DNA of 36,231 bases from Thermoplasmata archaeon (GTDB lineage Archaea; Thermoplasmatota; Thermoplasmata; Thermoplasmatales; Thermoplasmataceae): NCBI GenBank assembly GCA_021822985.1, contig JAKAPZ010000011.1, forward strand, positions 1-36,231, written 5' to 3'. How positions within the stretch are numbered: position 1 is the first letter of the stretch; every line of letters begins with the position of its first letter. The translations under genes were made by a program, and so were the position numbers. Below the pieces are notes generated by a model. That model worked only from the letters and a program-made list of their open reading frames with translations. It did no database searches and was not told the origin of the DNA. Shown here piece after piece: positions 9,902 through 19,302 of the stretch.

Positions 9902-10970
9902 ATTTTCCGGATCTCAGGAAAAGATCAAGAATTCCCAATGCTGCGGCAGAATTCACCACTGGAACTGCCCTGATCGCTATGCAGGGATCATGCCTTCCCT
10001 TCACCACAATCTTTTCATGCTCGTGGGTTCTGACATTGATGGTATCCTGTTCAATCCTAATGGATGAGGTTGGTTTCATGGCCGTCCTGAAATATATGGG
10101 ATTTCCGTACGCAATTCCGCCAAGTATGCCTCCATTGTGATTCTTCGCTGAAACGAATCTGCCATCCTTCCATTCAAAAGGATCATTTGACTCACTTCCC
10201 TTCATTGAGGACATTGCAAAACCGCTCCCAAATTCAATTCCCTTCACTCCGGGTATGGAAAATGTCAGATGTGATAGCACTGACTCAACAGAATCGAAAA
10301 GCGGCTCACCGATTCCGGGAGGAACATTCATTATATGTGTCCCGATGATTCCACCGGTACTGTCCCCTTCAGAAGCGAGTTTCTTCAGCATTTCGGATGC
10401 TCTTGAATCGCTTGTTGTATCGGGCATCCTTGTTTCATGCCTGTAAATTTCTTCCTCTCTGACGTACTGGTTGCCCGGGCATCTGATTTCACCCATCTGT
10501 TCAAGATAGGATGAAATTTCAATTCCCCTATCATTTAGGATTCCAAGTGCAATGGAACCTGCAGCCACAAGAGGTGCAGTCATCCTTCCTGAGAGGAATC
10601 CCCCTCCGGAGAAGTTACGGTGATCTCCGTATTTTATGAACAGGCTTATGTCACCATGGCCCGGTCTTGGATTGTCCCTGAGTTCATCGTAATGCTTGCT
10701 TATGACATCACTGTTGGATATGAGCATGGTTATTGCACCACCATCGGTATAGCCATCCACAACACCCGAAACTATCTTCACCTCATCGCTCTCCTTCCTC
10801 TGGGTTGTCAGGGAACTCTTTCCCGGTGCCCTCCTTTCCATCCACCTTGAAATAAGTGCAAGGTCTATTTTTATTCCTGAAGGTATTCCACCAAGGGTGC
10901 ATCCCACCAGTTCTCCGTGGGAAGAGCCGAATATGCTCAAGCTGATGCTGTCCTTAAAAATGAAACTCAT
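9894..10970 (-). CDS. aroC: Chorismate synthase
   Basis: IFGSSHGELVGCTLGGIPSGIKID...RRAPGKSSLTTQRKESDEV, HRNFSGGGFLSGRMT. Confidence 0.96.
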   Translation of the reverse strand: MSFIFKDSISLSIFGSSHGELVGCTLGGIPSGIKIDLALISRWMERRAPGKSSLTTQRKESDEVKIVSGVVDGYTDGGAITMLISNSDVISKHYDELRDNPRPGHGDISLFIKYGDHRNFSGGGFLSGRMTAPLVAAGSIALGILNDRGIEISSYLEQMGEIRCPGNQYVREEEIYRHETRMPDTTSDSRASEMLKKLASEGDSTGGIIGTHIMNVPPGIGEPLFDSVESVLSHLTFSIPGVKGIEFGSGFAMSSMKGSESNDPFEWKDGRFVSAKNHNGGILGGIAYGNPIYFRTAMKPTSSIRIEQDTINVRTHEHEKIVVKGRHDPCIAIRAVPVVNSAAALGILDLFLRSGKFR

Positions 10971-11020
10971 GATATTTCACAATTGAAAATATGAAGGGAA
11001 TATAAAATATTTTTAAAAAT

Positions 11021-11191
11021 TTAAGGTGTTATGAGTGAGATGAGGAATATTATGAATCCTGGTATGACAAAATATTCCGCATCAGTAACACTTGCAGTCA
11101 CGAACTTATAGAAGAGGCCCCCAAGTTCCACAAGGAAAATCCCAAGGAAGAAAAGGGGATATCTGTATTTTGATTTCATGTAGTTCTTCAT
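11021..11191 (-). CDS. Small (56 aa) two-TM protein at the end of the sdh operon; candidate accessory membrane subunit
   Basis: Start assigned to ATG at 11191 just after the sdhC stop (MKNYMKSKYRYPLFFLGIFLVELGGLFYKFV...); same strand. Confidence 0.6.
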   Translation of the reverse strand: MKNYMKSKYRYPLFFLGIFLVELGGLFYKFVTASVTDAEYFVIPGFIIFLISLITP

Positions 11192-11196
11192 TCTAA

Positions 11197-11949
11197 TCAC
11201 AACCTGAACAGCAGGATGTTTATGGGCAATCCAGCTGCCACTCCCCTTATGTAGAGATCCACCAGGAAGAAGGATGCAAGGCTGATCCATGCAAACATTT
11301 CATGATGGCTGTTAAGTTTGGATATCCTGTTGAATATGGTTCTCCTGTAACTCTTCTTGTTCACCGGGCAACTGTAGCAGTCAACGTTTCCGCCAGCAGC
11401 ATGCCTGAAGAAATGGCATGAGAATGTGTAAAGTGTCACCCATGTTGTGTTCAGTATGAGAAGAAGTACTCCAAGGGTGAACTCTCCATTGTATGCCATT
11501 GCAAGATAGAGATCGTAGTAGAAGAATGGAAGAATTATCACTGCTGCATACCAGAAGTACCTGTGCAGATTCTCAAGCCTGAATATTCCAGTCTCGCCAG
11601 AGTATGATCTGCCAACCTTCTCACCGGGGAAATTAACATCTCCCTCTTTGTTGAAATTTTCCACGCTGCATCCTATAGGGTGCCTGAACAGGTGTCTGTG
11701 GTAGTCTTTCCTGTAAGCGTAGCATGTGGCCCTGAATCCTGCAACCAGTGGAAGTACCAGTATGGTTGGGGAATAGAATGGGTCTGTCAGTCCCTGTACG
11801 GGCGAGGTCAGTGCAAAGATATACATCAGGTATATTGCAAGAACTGTCACCAGTACAAATGACCAGAACCTTAATTCTCCTAATTCTCTTGGGAACCTTG
11901 TTATTTTCTGAAGTTTGCTGTCGTTCTCTTCTTTTGCGCTGAAAGCCAT
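11197..11949 (-). CDS. sdhC: Succinate dehydrogenase membrane subunit (SdhC-like, resembling mycobacterial Sdh1 SdhC)
   Basis: GFRATCYAYRKDYHRHLFRHPIGCSVE; GETGIFRLENLHRYFWYAAV; LYTFSCHFFRHAAGG; SKLNSHHEMFAWISL; directly downstream of sdhB. Confidence 0.8.
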   Translation of the reverse strand: MAFSAKEENDSKLQKITRFPRELGELRFWSFVLVTVLAIYLMYIFALTSPVQGLTDPFYSPTILVLPLVAGFRATCYAYRKDYHRHLFRHPIGCSVENFNKEGDVNFPGEKVGRSYSGETGIFRLENLHRYFWYAAVIILPFFYYDLYLAMAYNGEFTLGVLLLILNTTWVTLYTFSCHFFRHAAGGNVDCYSCPVNKKSYRRTIFNRISKLNSHHEMFAWISLASFFLVDLYIRGVAAGLPINILLFRL

Positions 11950-12704
11950 TATTTCATCACCTTCTCCTTCTTTCTTATGCCCTTTATGAGCATTGCAATT
12001 GGATCATACTGCCTGTCTACAGCTCTTTCTTTTTCAGGTATAATTGCATTGTCTGTTATGTGTATATGTTCAGGGCAGACCTCTGTACAGCATTTTGTTA
12101 TGTTGCAGTAACCAAGTCCTCCCTCCTTATTCAGGTATTTTGACCTGTCAATGCTGTCAAGGGGATGCATATCCCATGATGCTGCCTTAACTATGTGCAT
12201 TGGCCCGAAATATGGTGTGTAATGCTCCCTGACCACATGGCAGACATCCATGCAGAGTCCGCACTCAATGCATTTCTTGAATTCCTTCGATCTCTCAACA
12301 TCCTTCGGGTTGATTCTCCATGGGACTTCCATGTTCTCCTTCGGAGTGAACATGGGAATCTTTCTTGTTATTTCCCAGTTCTTCGAAACATCTGTCACAA
12401 GATCCTTGATCAGTGGAAATGCAGCCATTGGTGCGACGGTGATTTTATCACCAATGGTATCCACTCTTGTCTTGCACATGAGTTTGGGCATTCCATTGAT
12501 CTCAGCAGAACATGATCCGCATTTTGCAGCCTTACAGTTCCATCTTATGGCAAGTGTTGGATCGGTATGTTCCTGGACATATCTGACCGCATCAAGAACG
12601 ACCATTCCGTCAACATATGGAACCTTATGATTCTCAGCTCTGGGAACCTTCTCTGTTTCCGGATCCTGCCTCATTATCTTCAGATCTATCTCTTTATCCG
12701 CCAT
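11949..12704 (-). CDS. sdhB: Succinate dehydrogenase/fumarate reductase iron-sulfur subunit
   Basis: 2Fe-2S motif CKAAKCGSCSAEINGMPKLMC; CIECGLCMDVC; CNITKCCTEVCPE. Confidence 0.93.
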   Translation of the reverse strand: MADKEIDLKIMRQDPETEKVPRAENHKVPYVDGMVVLDAVRYVQEHTDPTLAIRWNCKAAKCGSCSAEINGMPKLMCKTRVDTIGDKITVAPMAAFPLIKDLVTDVSKNWEITRKIPMFTPKENMEVPWRINPKDVERSKEFKKCIECGLCMDVCHVVREHYTPYFGPMHIVKAASWDMHPLDSIDRSKYLNKEGGLGYCNITKCCTEVCPEHIHITDNAIIPEKERAVDRQYDPIAMLIKGIRKKEKVMK

Positions 12705-12706
12705 TA

Positions 12707-14425
12707 TCAGTACACCTCTGGTTTTACATAGTTCTTGTATTCGCCCGGCATCTCATCCACCGGTTTGACTTCAAATTTCATTTTTCCGTCTTCCCCCAGC
12801 ACTGTTATGATGTTCCTGATCCAATTCTTGTCCTTTTTCGGGAAATCGGATCTCGTATGGGCACCCCTGCTCTCTTCCCTCATGAGTGCACAGGTTGTTA
12901 TGGCCTCACAGGAAACAAGCATATTTGAAAGCTCAAGGCATCCAAGAAGCCCATGGTTGTATTTGATCAGGCCCTTTGTTCCAACACCGCTGAATTCTTT
13001 TTTCAGCTCAGAAATAATCTCAAGTGCCTTCTTCAGGTGTTCAGCATCCCTGACGATTCCAACATTCTCACTCATGCATGAGGTGAGTCTGTCGATGAGA
13101 TCGTATGGGTTTTTTCCATCCTCTCTGAAGAATGAATTGATGTACTGTATTTCATTCTTAACTTTCGCAGGAGTGATCTTTCCAAACTCTGACTTCTTCG
13201 CAAATTCAGCTGCATTCTCTCCAGCTATCTTTCCGAAAACAAGAATGTCAGAAAGTGAGTTCCCTCCAAGCCTGTTTGCACCATGGAGTCCTGAAGCAAC
13301 TTCGCCTGCTGCAAAAAGATTCTCAACATTGGATCTTTCTGTCTGGGGCTCTACCTCTATGCCACCCATCATGTAATGGACAGTGGGTGCAACCTCCATC
13401 TTTTCCTTTGTTATGTCTACGCCTGCAAACTCCATGAATTGCTGGTACATTGCAGGAAGTTTGTGCTTTATGAAATCCGGCCCCTTGTGGGTGATATCCA
13501 GATACACTCCTCCATGCTCTGTCCCTCTTCCTTCCAGTATTTCCCTGTAATTGGCCCTTGCAACTACATCCCTTGCATCAAGTTCCTTCTTCTCAGGCGA
13601 ATATCTGAGCATGTATCTTTCACCCTTTGTGTTCAGAAGGATTCCCCCTTCTCCTCTGACGCCTTCTGTAACAAGGAGTCCCCTGACTCCGGGTGGATAA
13701 ACCATTCCTGTAGGGTGGAATTGTATCATTTCCATGTCTCTCAGTTTGACTCCAGCCCTGTAAGCCATGCCTATTCCGTCACCGGTGGATTCCCATGAAT
13801 TTGAAGTGATCTTGTAGACTCTTCCGGAACCTCCAGTTGCAATGACGAACGCCTTGGCCTTGAAAAGGAATATTTTTCCCGTATTCATCTTGATTCCAAT
13901 GGCTCCTACTATCCTGTCCCCTTCCTTAATCAGGTTTGTTATGTACATTTCATCATAGAATGCAATGTCCCTGTGGATGACCTGATGCTCCATGGTCTTG
14001 ATAATCTCAAGTCCTGTCCTGTCTCCAAGATGTGCAAGCCTTCTGTATGTGTGTGCACCGAAGGCTCTCTGCATTATTCTTCCGTCCGGTGTTCTGTCAA
14101 AGAGTGCACCATAGGATTCCAGTTCAAGTACTCTTGAAGGAGCTTCTTTAGCGAGAATCTCTGCCATTTTCCAGCTCGATATGTACACCCCTTCTTCAAT
14201 TATATCTCCATAATGGACGGTCCAGTTATCCTTGGGATCAACATTTCCGAGGGAAGCAGCCATGCCCCCCTCAGCCATGACAGTGTGTGCCTTTCCGAGC
14301 AGGGATTTAGACACAACGATAACTTTCTGGCCTGAATCATTGACGGCAACAGCAGCCCTTAATCCAGCTCCACCAGCTCCAATAACAAGAACATCTGATT
14401 CAATAGTTTCATAGTCCTCAGGCAT
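12707..14425 (-). CDS. sdhA: Succinate dehydrogenase flavoprotein subunit
   Basis: GAGGAGLRAAVAV; QFHPTGMVYPPGVRGLLVTEGVRGEGG; GLHGANRLGGNSLSDILVFG. Confidence 0.95.
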   Translation of the reverse strand: MPEDYETIESDVLVIGAGGAGLRAAVAVNDSGQKVIVVSKSLLGKAHTVMAEGGMAASLGNVDPKDNWTVHYGDIIEEGVYISSWKMAEILAKEAPSRVLELESYGALFDRTPDGRIMQRAFGAHTYRRLAHLGDRTGLEIIKTMEHQVIHRDIAFYDEMYITNLIKEGDRIVGAIGIKMNTGKIFLFKAKAFVIATGGSGRVYKITSNSWESTGDGIGMAYRAGVKLRDMEMIQFHPTGMVYPPGVRGLLVTEGVRGEGGILLNTKGERYMLRYSPEKKELDARDVVARANYREILEGRGTEHGGVYLDITHKGPDFIKHKLPAMYQQFMEFAGVDITKEKMEVAPTVHYMMGGIEVEPQTERSNVENLFAAGEVASGLHGANRLGGNSLSDILVFGKIAGENAAEFAKKSEFGKITPAKVKNEIQYINSFFREDGKNPYDLIDRLTSCMSENVGIVRDAEHLKKALEIISELKKEFSGVGTKGLIKYNHGLLGCLELSNMLVSCEAITTCALMREESRGAHTRSDFPKKDKNWIRNIITVLGEDGKMKFEVKPVDEMPGEYKNYVKPEVY

Positions 14426-14669
14426 AAAAATCCTCCTTGAACTCCATGGATGGGTATTGCGTTTTTATTATAAACTTTTTATAGTGGTTAAATACGGCTG
14501 AATTTAGTAAGTATGGCACAATATTGAATCCAGTTTCTGAATGTTTCACACACTTGGATTATTTGTTTTTTCTCACACTATCATTTTATCAGTTTTTGGA
14601 AAACCATGCGATGGAAAAATATAGCAAAATTGTGGGAAAAACTATATCTGAATGAAAACATACTGAGAT

Positions 14670-16484
14670 ATGCTTTTCAGCGTTCTTTCCAGTTACTTTT
14701 CAAGGATGGAGGAGACCTCAAAAAGGCTTGAACTCATCGAAATAGTAAAGGAAGTCATCAATGAAAGTGGAGATGACATTGGAATAACGCTATATCTCTG
14801 TGAGGGCAAAATTGCACCTGACTTTATGTCAAAGGAAACGGGAATTGCAGAAAACACCATTATAAAGGTCTTAGGGCAGATAACAGGGGTCTCTGAGAAA
14901 GATATCATGAAAGAATATTCAAAAACAGGTGATCTCGGCACTGTGGCACAGCATTTATCCGGAAAGGTAAAACAGAAATCGTTTTTCAATATTCCACTTG
15001 AAACAAAAGAAGTTCATGATTCGCTCGTTAAAATTTCCAGGATAAAGGGTTCAGGAACTGCATCTGAAAGGGAGAAAGTACTGACCAGTCTTCTTCTCAG
15101 GGCCAATGAACTCGAATCAAAATATATTGTGAGGATTGTAAATGGGAAGATGCGGCTTGGAGTTTCCGATTCAACAATCATAAGTTCATTGAGAATCCTC
15201 ATGAGGCCCGATCTTGAGCAGTCGCAGGTCGAGGAGATATTCAATTTTCATCCGGATATGAATTATCTGTACGAGGTACTTGCGGGAAAAGACAGCAAAA
15301 TCGTTTCCGGACCTGAACCAATGATCCCTGTGAAAGTGATGCTTGCCGAAAGGCTGCAATCCATGGAAGAAATATTCAGCAAGATGGGGGGGAAGGTCGC
15401 ACTTGAGTACAAGTATGATGGCCTGAGGATACAGATACACAAGAGGGGAAAATTCCTCAGGACATTTTCAAGAGGAAATGAGGAGAATACAGATCAGTTT
15501 CCCGAAATCAGGAACTATTTCTCCAGCCTTCCCATTGAGAGTTTCATAATTGATGGGGAACTGGTTCCATACAGCAACGAAACAGGAGAGATATATCCAT
15601 TCCAGCAAATTTCAAGGAGAAGGGGCAGGAAGTATGGGGCCCTTGAGGAGTCCATAATGAAGGGAAATATTGTGCAGTTTGATGATGGTGACAGGGAAGA
15701 TTATTCCGGCATTGAAGAAGTTCCCATTGCAGTATTTCTATTTGATGTGGTCTACTTCAATGGAGAGGACATAAGCAAGAAACCCTATACTGAAAGAACA
15801 GAACTCCTCAGGAAAAATTTTAGGGAAAGTGAATATCTGAAATTTGCATCCAGGATCATAACGGATGATGTAGCGGAAGGTGAGAAATTCCTCGAATCTT
15901 CTATAGCTTCAGGATGCGAGGGAATAGTCGCAAAAAGCATTTCACCAGATTCCCTTTACAGGGCAGGCGCAAGAGGATGGACATGGATAAAATTCAAAAG
16001 GGACTACAGGAACGAGCTGGGCGATTCACTTGATCTGGTAATTATTGGTGCCTTCTACGGCCACGGAAGAAGGACGGGAATGTATGGGGCGCTCCTTCTT
16101 GCATCATACAATGATGATACTGATACATTCGAAAGCGTATGCAAGATCGGAACAGGATTCACGGATGAAATGCTGTCTGATGTCAGGGCAATGCTTTCCG
16201 ATCTTGTGGCAGATCGCCAGCCTACAAGGGTAAACGTAAGAATGAAGCCAGATGTCTGGATTTATCCGGAGAAGATTCTGGAAGTGAAGGGTGCAGAAAT
16301 AACGCTCAGTCCCATACACACATGTTCTTCCGGGTTATATGACAATCAGGGACTTGCACTGAGATTTCCCAGATTCACCGGCAGATTCAGGAATGACAAA
16401 AAACCCGAAGATTGCACAAAATCAATAGAAATTAGTGAAATGTATGGTATTCAAAAAAAAGTATATTATGATGGTGAGAACTGA
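14670..16484 (+). CDS. lig: ATP-dependent DNA ligase
   Basis: Adenylation motif EYKYDGLRIQIHK, DGELVPY, FLFDVVYFNGED, GCEGIVAKS, WIKFKRDY. Confidence 0.96.
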   Translation: MLFSVLSSYFSRMEETSKRLELIEIVKEVINESGDDIGITLYLCEGKIAPDFMSKETGIAENTIIKVLGQITGVSEKDIMKEYSKTGDLGTVAQHLSGKVKQKSFFNIPLETKEVHDSLVKISRIKGSGTASEREKVLTSLLLRANELESKYIVRIVNGKMRLGVSDSTIISSLRILMRPDLEQSQVEEIFNFHPDMNYLYEVLAGKDSKIVSGPEPMIPVKVMLAERLQSMEEIFSKMGGKVALEYKYDGLRIQIHKRGKFLRTFSRGNEENTDQFPEIRNYFSSLPIESFIIDGELVPYSNETGEIYPFQQISRRRGRKYGALEESIMKGNIVQFDDGDREDYSGIEEVPIAVFLFDVVYFNGEDISKKPYTERTELLRKNFRESEYLKFASRIITDDVAEGEKFLESSIASGCEGIVAKSISPDSLYRAGARGWTWIKFKRDYRNELGDSLDLVIIGAFYGHGRRTGMYGALLLASYNDDTDTFESVCKIGTGFTDEMLSDVRAMLSDLVADRQPTRVNVRMKPDVWIYPEKILEVKGAEITLSPIHTCSSGLYDNQGLALRFPRFTGRFRNDKKPEDCTKSIEISEMYGIQKKVYYDGEN

Positions 16485-16486
16485 TC

Positions 16487-16966
16487 TCACTCATCGTTGT
16501 TTGAGTACTCGGATCTTGAATCTGAGTCTCTTCTTCTGTTGAAGTTTCCGCCGCCGGAGCCTCTTCTGTTGAAGTTTCCGCCGCTTCCTCCACCAAATCT
16601 TCTGTATGTGTTCTCATGGACTTTTTCGCTCATGTCCATTTCCTCGTTCACATCAGACACTTTCTCTTCTGAGTTTGTGAGGTTGCCGTATTTTCCAACA
16701 TTAAGTCTCATCTGGCCTCTTACAAGTGAAATGTATCCATTATCGATGTAAAGGGTCTCTCCATCCTTTATGTTTGCAGACTGCTCTCCCCAGAGTGAAA
16801 GTTTTATTTTTCCGGTTTCGTCAGCTATAACAACTTCTGTTACAGATTTTGACTCACCAAATCTGGTGTTTATCTCTTTTGGCTCTCCTATTTCCAGAAC
16901 CTTTGCAAGAACATTTACTCTTCTTGACTCAGGTGTCAGTTCCTTTATTTTGGTAATTCCTTCCAT
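16487..16966 (-). CDS. RPA/OB-fold single-stranded DNA-binding protein with a Gly/Arg-rich tail
   Basis: N-terminal OB-fold (VNVLAKVLEIGEPKEI..GESKSVTEVVIADETGKIKLSLWG) and C-terminal GGNFNRRGSGGGNFNRRR plus acidic tip. Confidence 0.85.
   Translation of the reverse strand: MEGITKIKELTPESRRVNVLAKVLEIGEPKEINTRFGESKSVTEVVIADETGKIKLSLWGEQSANIKDGETLYIDNGYISLVRGQMRLNVGKYGNLTNSEEKVSDVNEEMDMSEKVHENTYRRFGGGSGGNFNRRGSGGGNFNRRRDSDSRSEYSNNDE
16532..16584. repeat. Two perfect 23-bp direct repeats (TCTTCTGTTGAAGTTTCCGCCGC) with a 30-bp period
   Basis: Copies at 16532-16554 and 16562-16584, encoding the duplicated GGNFNRR unit of the OB-fold protein. Confidence 0.9.
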
Positions 16967-17204
16967 TTGGTTACGTCCTGTCTAAAAGACATAAGTAAAT
17001 TTCTATTTACTATTTATATGTTCTTTATTTCATTGATGGGCAAATTTTAATTGATTACTTTCACTGCCATATATTTCACCATCATTTCAAACAAATATTC
17101 TCACTCCTCTTTTCCTTTTTTGAGGAAATTCATTTTCTCAGAGGTCTGATTTCCTTATTACTTATCTGGAAAAAATCAATATTCTTGATTAGCAGAAAAA
17201 TATA

Positions 17205-17225
17205 ATACGTCTTACCGTATATACG
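17205..17225. promoter_or_regulatory. Candidate VapB(C) operator: ATACG-N6-CGTATATACG
   Basis: ATACGTCTTACCGTATATACG lies 5 bp before the vapB ATG; contains a 10-bp perfect palindrome (CGTATATACG) and a third matching half-site. Confidence 0.55.
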
Positions 17226-17230
17226 ACTGG

Positions 17231-17515
17231 ATGGTTAAAACCAAGATAACAGTATCGGTAGAGAAACCGGTAGTGGACAACGCAAAACTGGCTCTGTTGA
17301 AAAAGGGAAGAACTCTCAGTGAGTACATAGAGAAATCACTCCGCTCTCTGTCTACAACGGAGATCCTTGTGGATCTGTGCAGTGAACTCAATCTCGATTG
17401 TGGATATATTAACGGGGAAGATGTTGAGAGGAACAGACCTGATCTTACCGGTAGAATGAACTCAGAGAAAGAAGTCAGGAAAATGAGAAATGAGCGCACC
17501 TCGCACCTATCTTGA
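17231..17515 (+). CDS. vapB: VapB-type antitoxin
   Basis: ITVSVEKPVVDNAKLALLKKGRTLSEYIEKSLR (ribbon-helix-helix-like) directly preceding and overlapping a PIN-domain gene. Confidence 0.75.
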   Translation: MVKTKITVSVEKPVVDNAKLALLKKGRTLSEYIEKSLRSLSTTEILVDLCSELNLDCGYINGEDVERNRPDLTGRMNSEKEVRKMRNERTSHLS

Positions 17516-17930
17516 TACAAGTATTCTGATCAAAAGATACGTCAAGGAGGAAGACAGTAGCATTGCTGACATTTTCTTTCATAAAGCTCATCGGGGAGAG
17601 ACGGTTATATGCCTTTCTGAGATCAATCTTGGAGAAGCTGCTGTTGTTTTCGATAAGTACTCCAGAAAGATGGGCATTGACTCGAAAAATCGAATGCAAA
17701 CAATGATGAGTGAATTGGTCTTGCTTGAAAGATCTTCCTCTGTTGAAATATATCCTATTACAAGTCTGATAATCAGGAAAGCCATTAAGATCGTTCTTGA
17801 ACAGCATATATACATTGTAGATGCAATTCAACTTGAATCCTGTATTGAGAATGGAAGCGATATTTTCTGTTCTGCGGACAGGGAGCTTAACGCAGTGGCC
17901 AAAAAAATCGGTATAGAAACTGCTCAGTGA
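17490..17930 (+). CDS. vapC: VapC-type PIN-domain toxin
   Basis: YLDTSILIKRYVKE, SEINLGEA, YIVDAIQLES, DIFCSADREL: conserved acidic residues of PIN nucleases. Confidence 0.88.
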   Translation: MSAPRTYLDTSILIKRYVKEEDSSIADIFFHKAHRGETVICLSEINLGEAAVVFDKYSRKMGIDSKNRMQTMMSELVLLERSSSVEIYPITSLIIRKAIKIVLEQHIYIVDAIQLESCIENGSDIFCSADRELNAVAKKIGIETAQ

Positions 17931-18138
17931 GCAGATATCAGAAATCACACAAATGATCTCTCACCGAACTGTGATTAAATCTTTCAGTTCATCTAACAAT
18001 CATGGTATGGCTCTATTCACAGATTTCTGACTTCCCTGCTGTATAGCGTGAACATAATAGCCCGTTTTCATTTTGTTTTTGGGTATTTTTACTCCGGAAA
18101 TAAGTATTGATTTCGATCCAATGCCAGAATAACATATT

Positions 18139-18951
18139 CTATTTTAGAGAATTCAAGCACTTTCTTACCCATGGAATCACGGAGAAAAAGAAATCGGGGC
18201 CGTGATGCGCAAAGAAATCCAGTTTTCCCGGTGTGGTGAATATATGATCTTTTTTGAAGGCAGTGGTTTCTCTCATTGGCGTATCCCTCAGCATTTTAAC
18301 AGTATCTTCTTTGCTTATGCCCCTGAACATCTTTCCCTCCATGAATATGATCTCAGGGTCAAATCCTGCAACAATATCATAATCCGGTTTGAGCCATTCT
18401 GATGGTGCATTGTCATACGGTGTTTCGAGTCCAAGAAAATTCAGTGTTGATATTATGTAGCTTTCCGAACCGAATGTCACGGGCCCTCCAAGATCAATTT
18501 CAAGGTATGCCCTCTTACGTGCATTCAGCGGATACAATTCCTCAGCCATTCTTCTCTGCAGTTCCTGAGATTCTTTTATTTTTCCTGTAACAACTCCAAT
18601 CCTGTTTACCATGTCAAGGATGCCGAATGGTGTAGATGGAAGCTCGATCTGGAACACACTGTATTTATGGCTGAGTTTTTCAGTCAGGGGATCCTGGTAT
18701 CCCGAAACAGTCAGAATCAGTTCAGGAGAGATCTCGTCAACAATATTCTCATTATATGTGCTGTAACTCCCTATCTTTCTGACAGATTCAGCTTCCGGGG
18801 GCCTTCTGCAGAATGCACTGACGCCCTTCACGCTATCACCCAATCCTATCATGAAAAGGGTCTCTGTTATGGAAGGATTGAGGCTTATGATTCGTTCAAG
18901 TGGAAAGGTGATTTCCACTTTCCTGCCCCTGAAATCTATGTACTGCGGCAT
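18139..18951 (-). CDS. Periplasmic-binding-protein-like (BtuF/FepB-type) protein without an obvious signal peptide
   Basis: RIISLNPSITETLFMIGLGDSVKGVSAFCRRPPEA..KIGSYSTYNENIVDEISPELILTVSG. Confidence 0.82.
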   Translation of the reverse strand: MPQYIDFRGRKVEITFPLERIISLNPSITETLFMIGLGDSVKGVSAFCRRPPEAESVRKIGSYSTYNENIVDEISPELILTVSGYQDPLTEKLSHKYSVFQIELPSTPFGILDMVNRIGVVTGKIKESQELQRRMAEELYPLNARKRAYLEIDLGGPVTFGSESYIISTLNFLGLETPYDNAPSEWLKPDYDIVAGFDPEIIFMEGKMFRGISKEDTVKMLRDTPMRETTAFKKDHIFTTPGKLDFFAHHGPDFFFSVIPWVRKCLNSLK

Positions 18952-19302
18952 TCAAAACGTTATGGGCACGCAGTCTTCCTTCATCGCATTGGCCAGAACT
19001 TCTCCTGCAGGCTCCAGCTTCACACCTTTTTCTGTAAGCACCTGGTCAATCTTATGCTGTTGTGCTATGAATACACATGCAGTTCTGTACATTCCAATTT
19101 CCGCTGCTTCTTTCAGCATTCCATCGATATCTTCGCCGCCCTTTGCAATCATTTCCTCGCTGGGGCCAAAGAAGAGCAGTCTCACGTCACTGGCCCTTCC
19201 CTTCTTTTTCATGTTAATTGCCATCCTGAGGCCTGCAAGTGCTTTTCCTCTCGCTTCCGCACCGCTGGAAATTATGAATATCATTTTTAGTTCTTCTGCC
19301 AT
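18952..19302 (-). CDS. DsrE-family protein
   Basis: 116 aa; MIFIISSGAEARGKALAGLRMAINMKKKG..VRLLFFGPSEEMIAK. Confidence 0.75.
   Translation of the reverse strand: MAEELKMIFIISSGAEARGKALAGLRMAINMKKKGRASDVRLLFFGPSEEMIAKGGEDIDGMLKEAAEIGMYRTACVFIAQQHKIDQVLTEKGVKLEPAGEVLANAMKEDCVPITF

Noticed and set aside
12735-13798. Plus-strand ORFs antisense to sdhA (12735-13376, 13376-13798)
   Set aside because: sdhA on the minus strand is unequivocal; antisense frames are mirror artefacts of its codon usage.
17930-18110. Possible transposase C-terminal remnant on the minus strand downstream of vapC (reads SQFGERSFV*)
   Set aside because: Only a short match to a loose FGE-type motif, no flanking repeats and frames broken throughout; not enough to call a mobile element.
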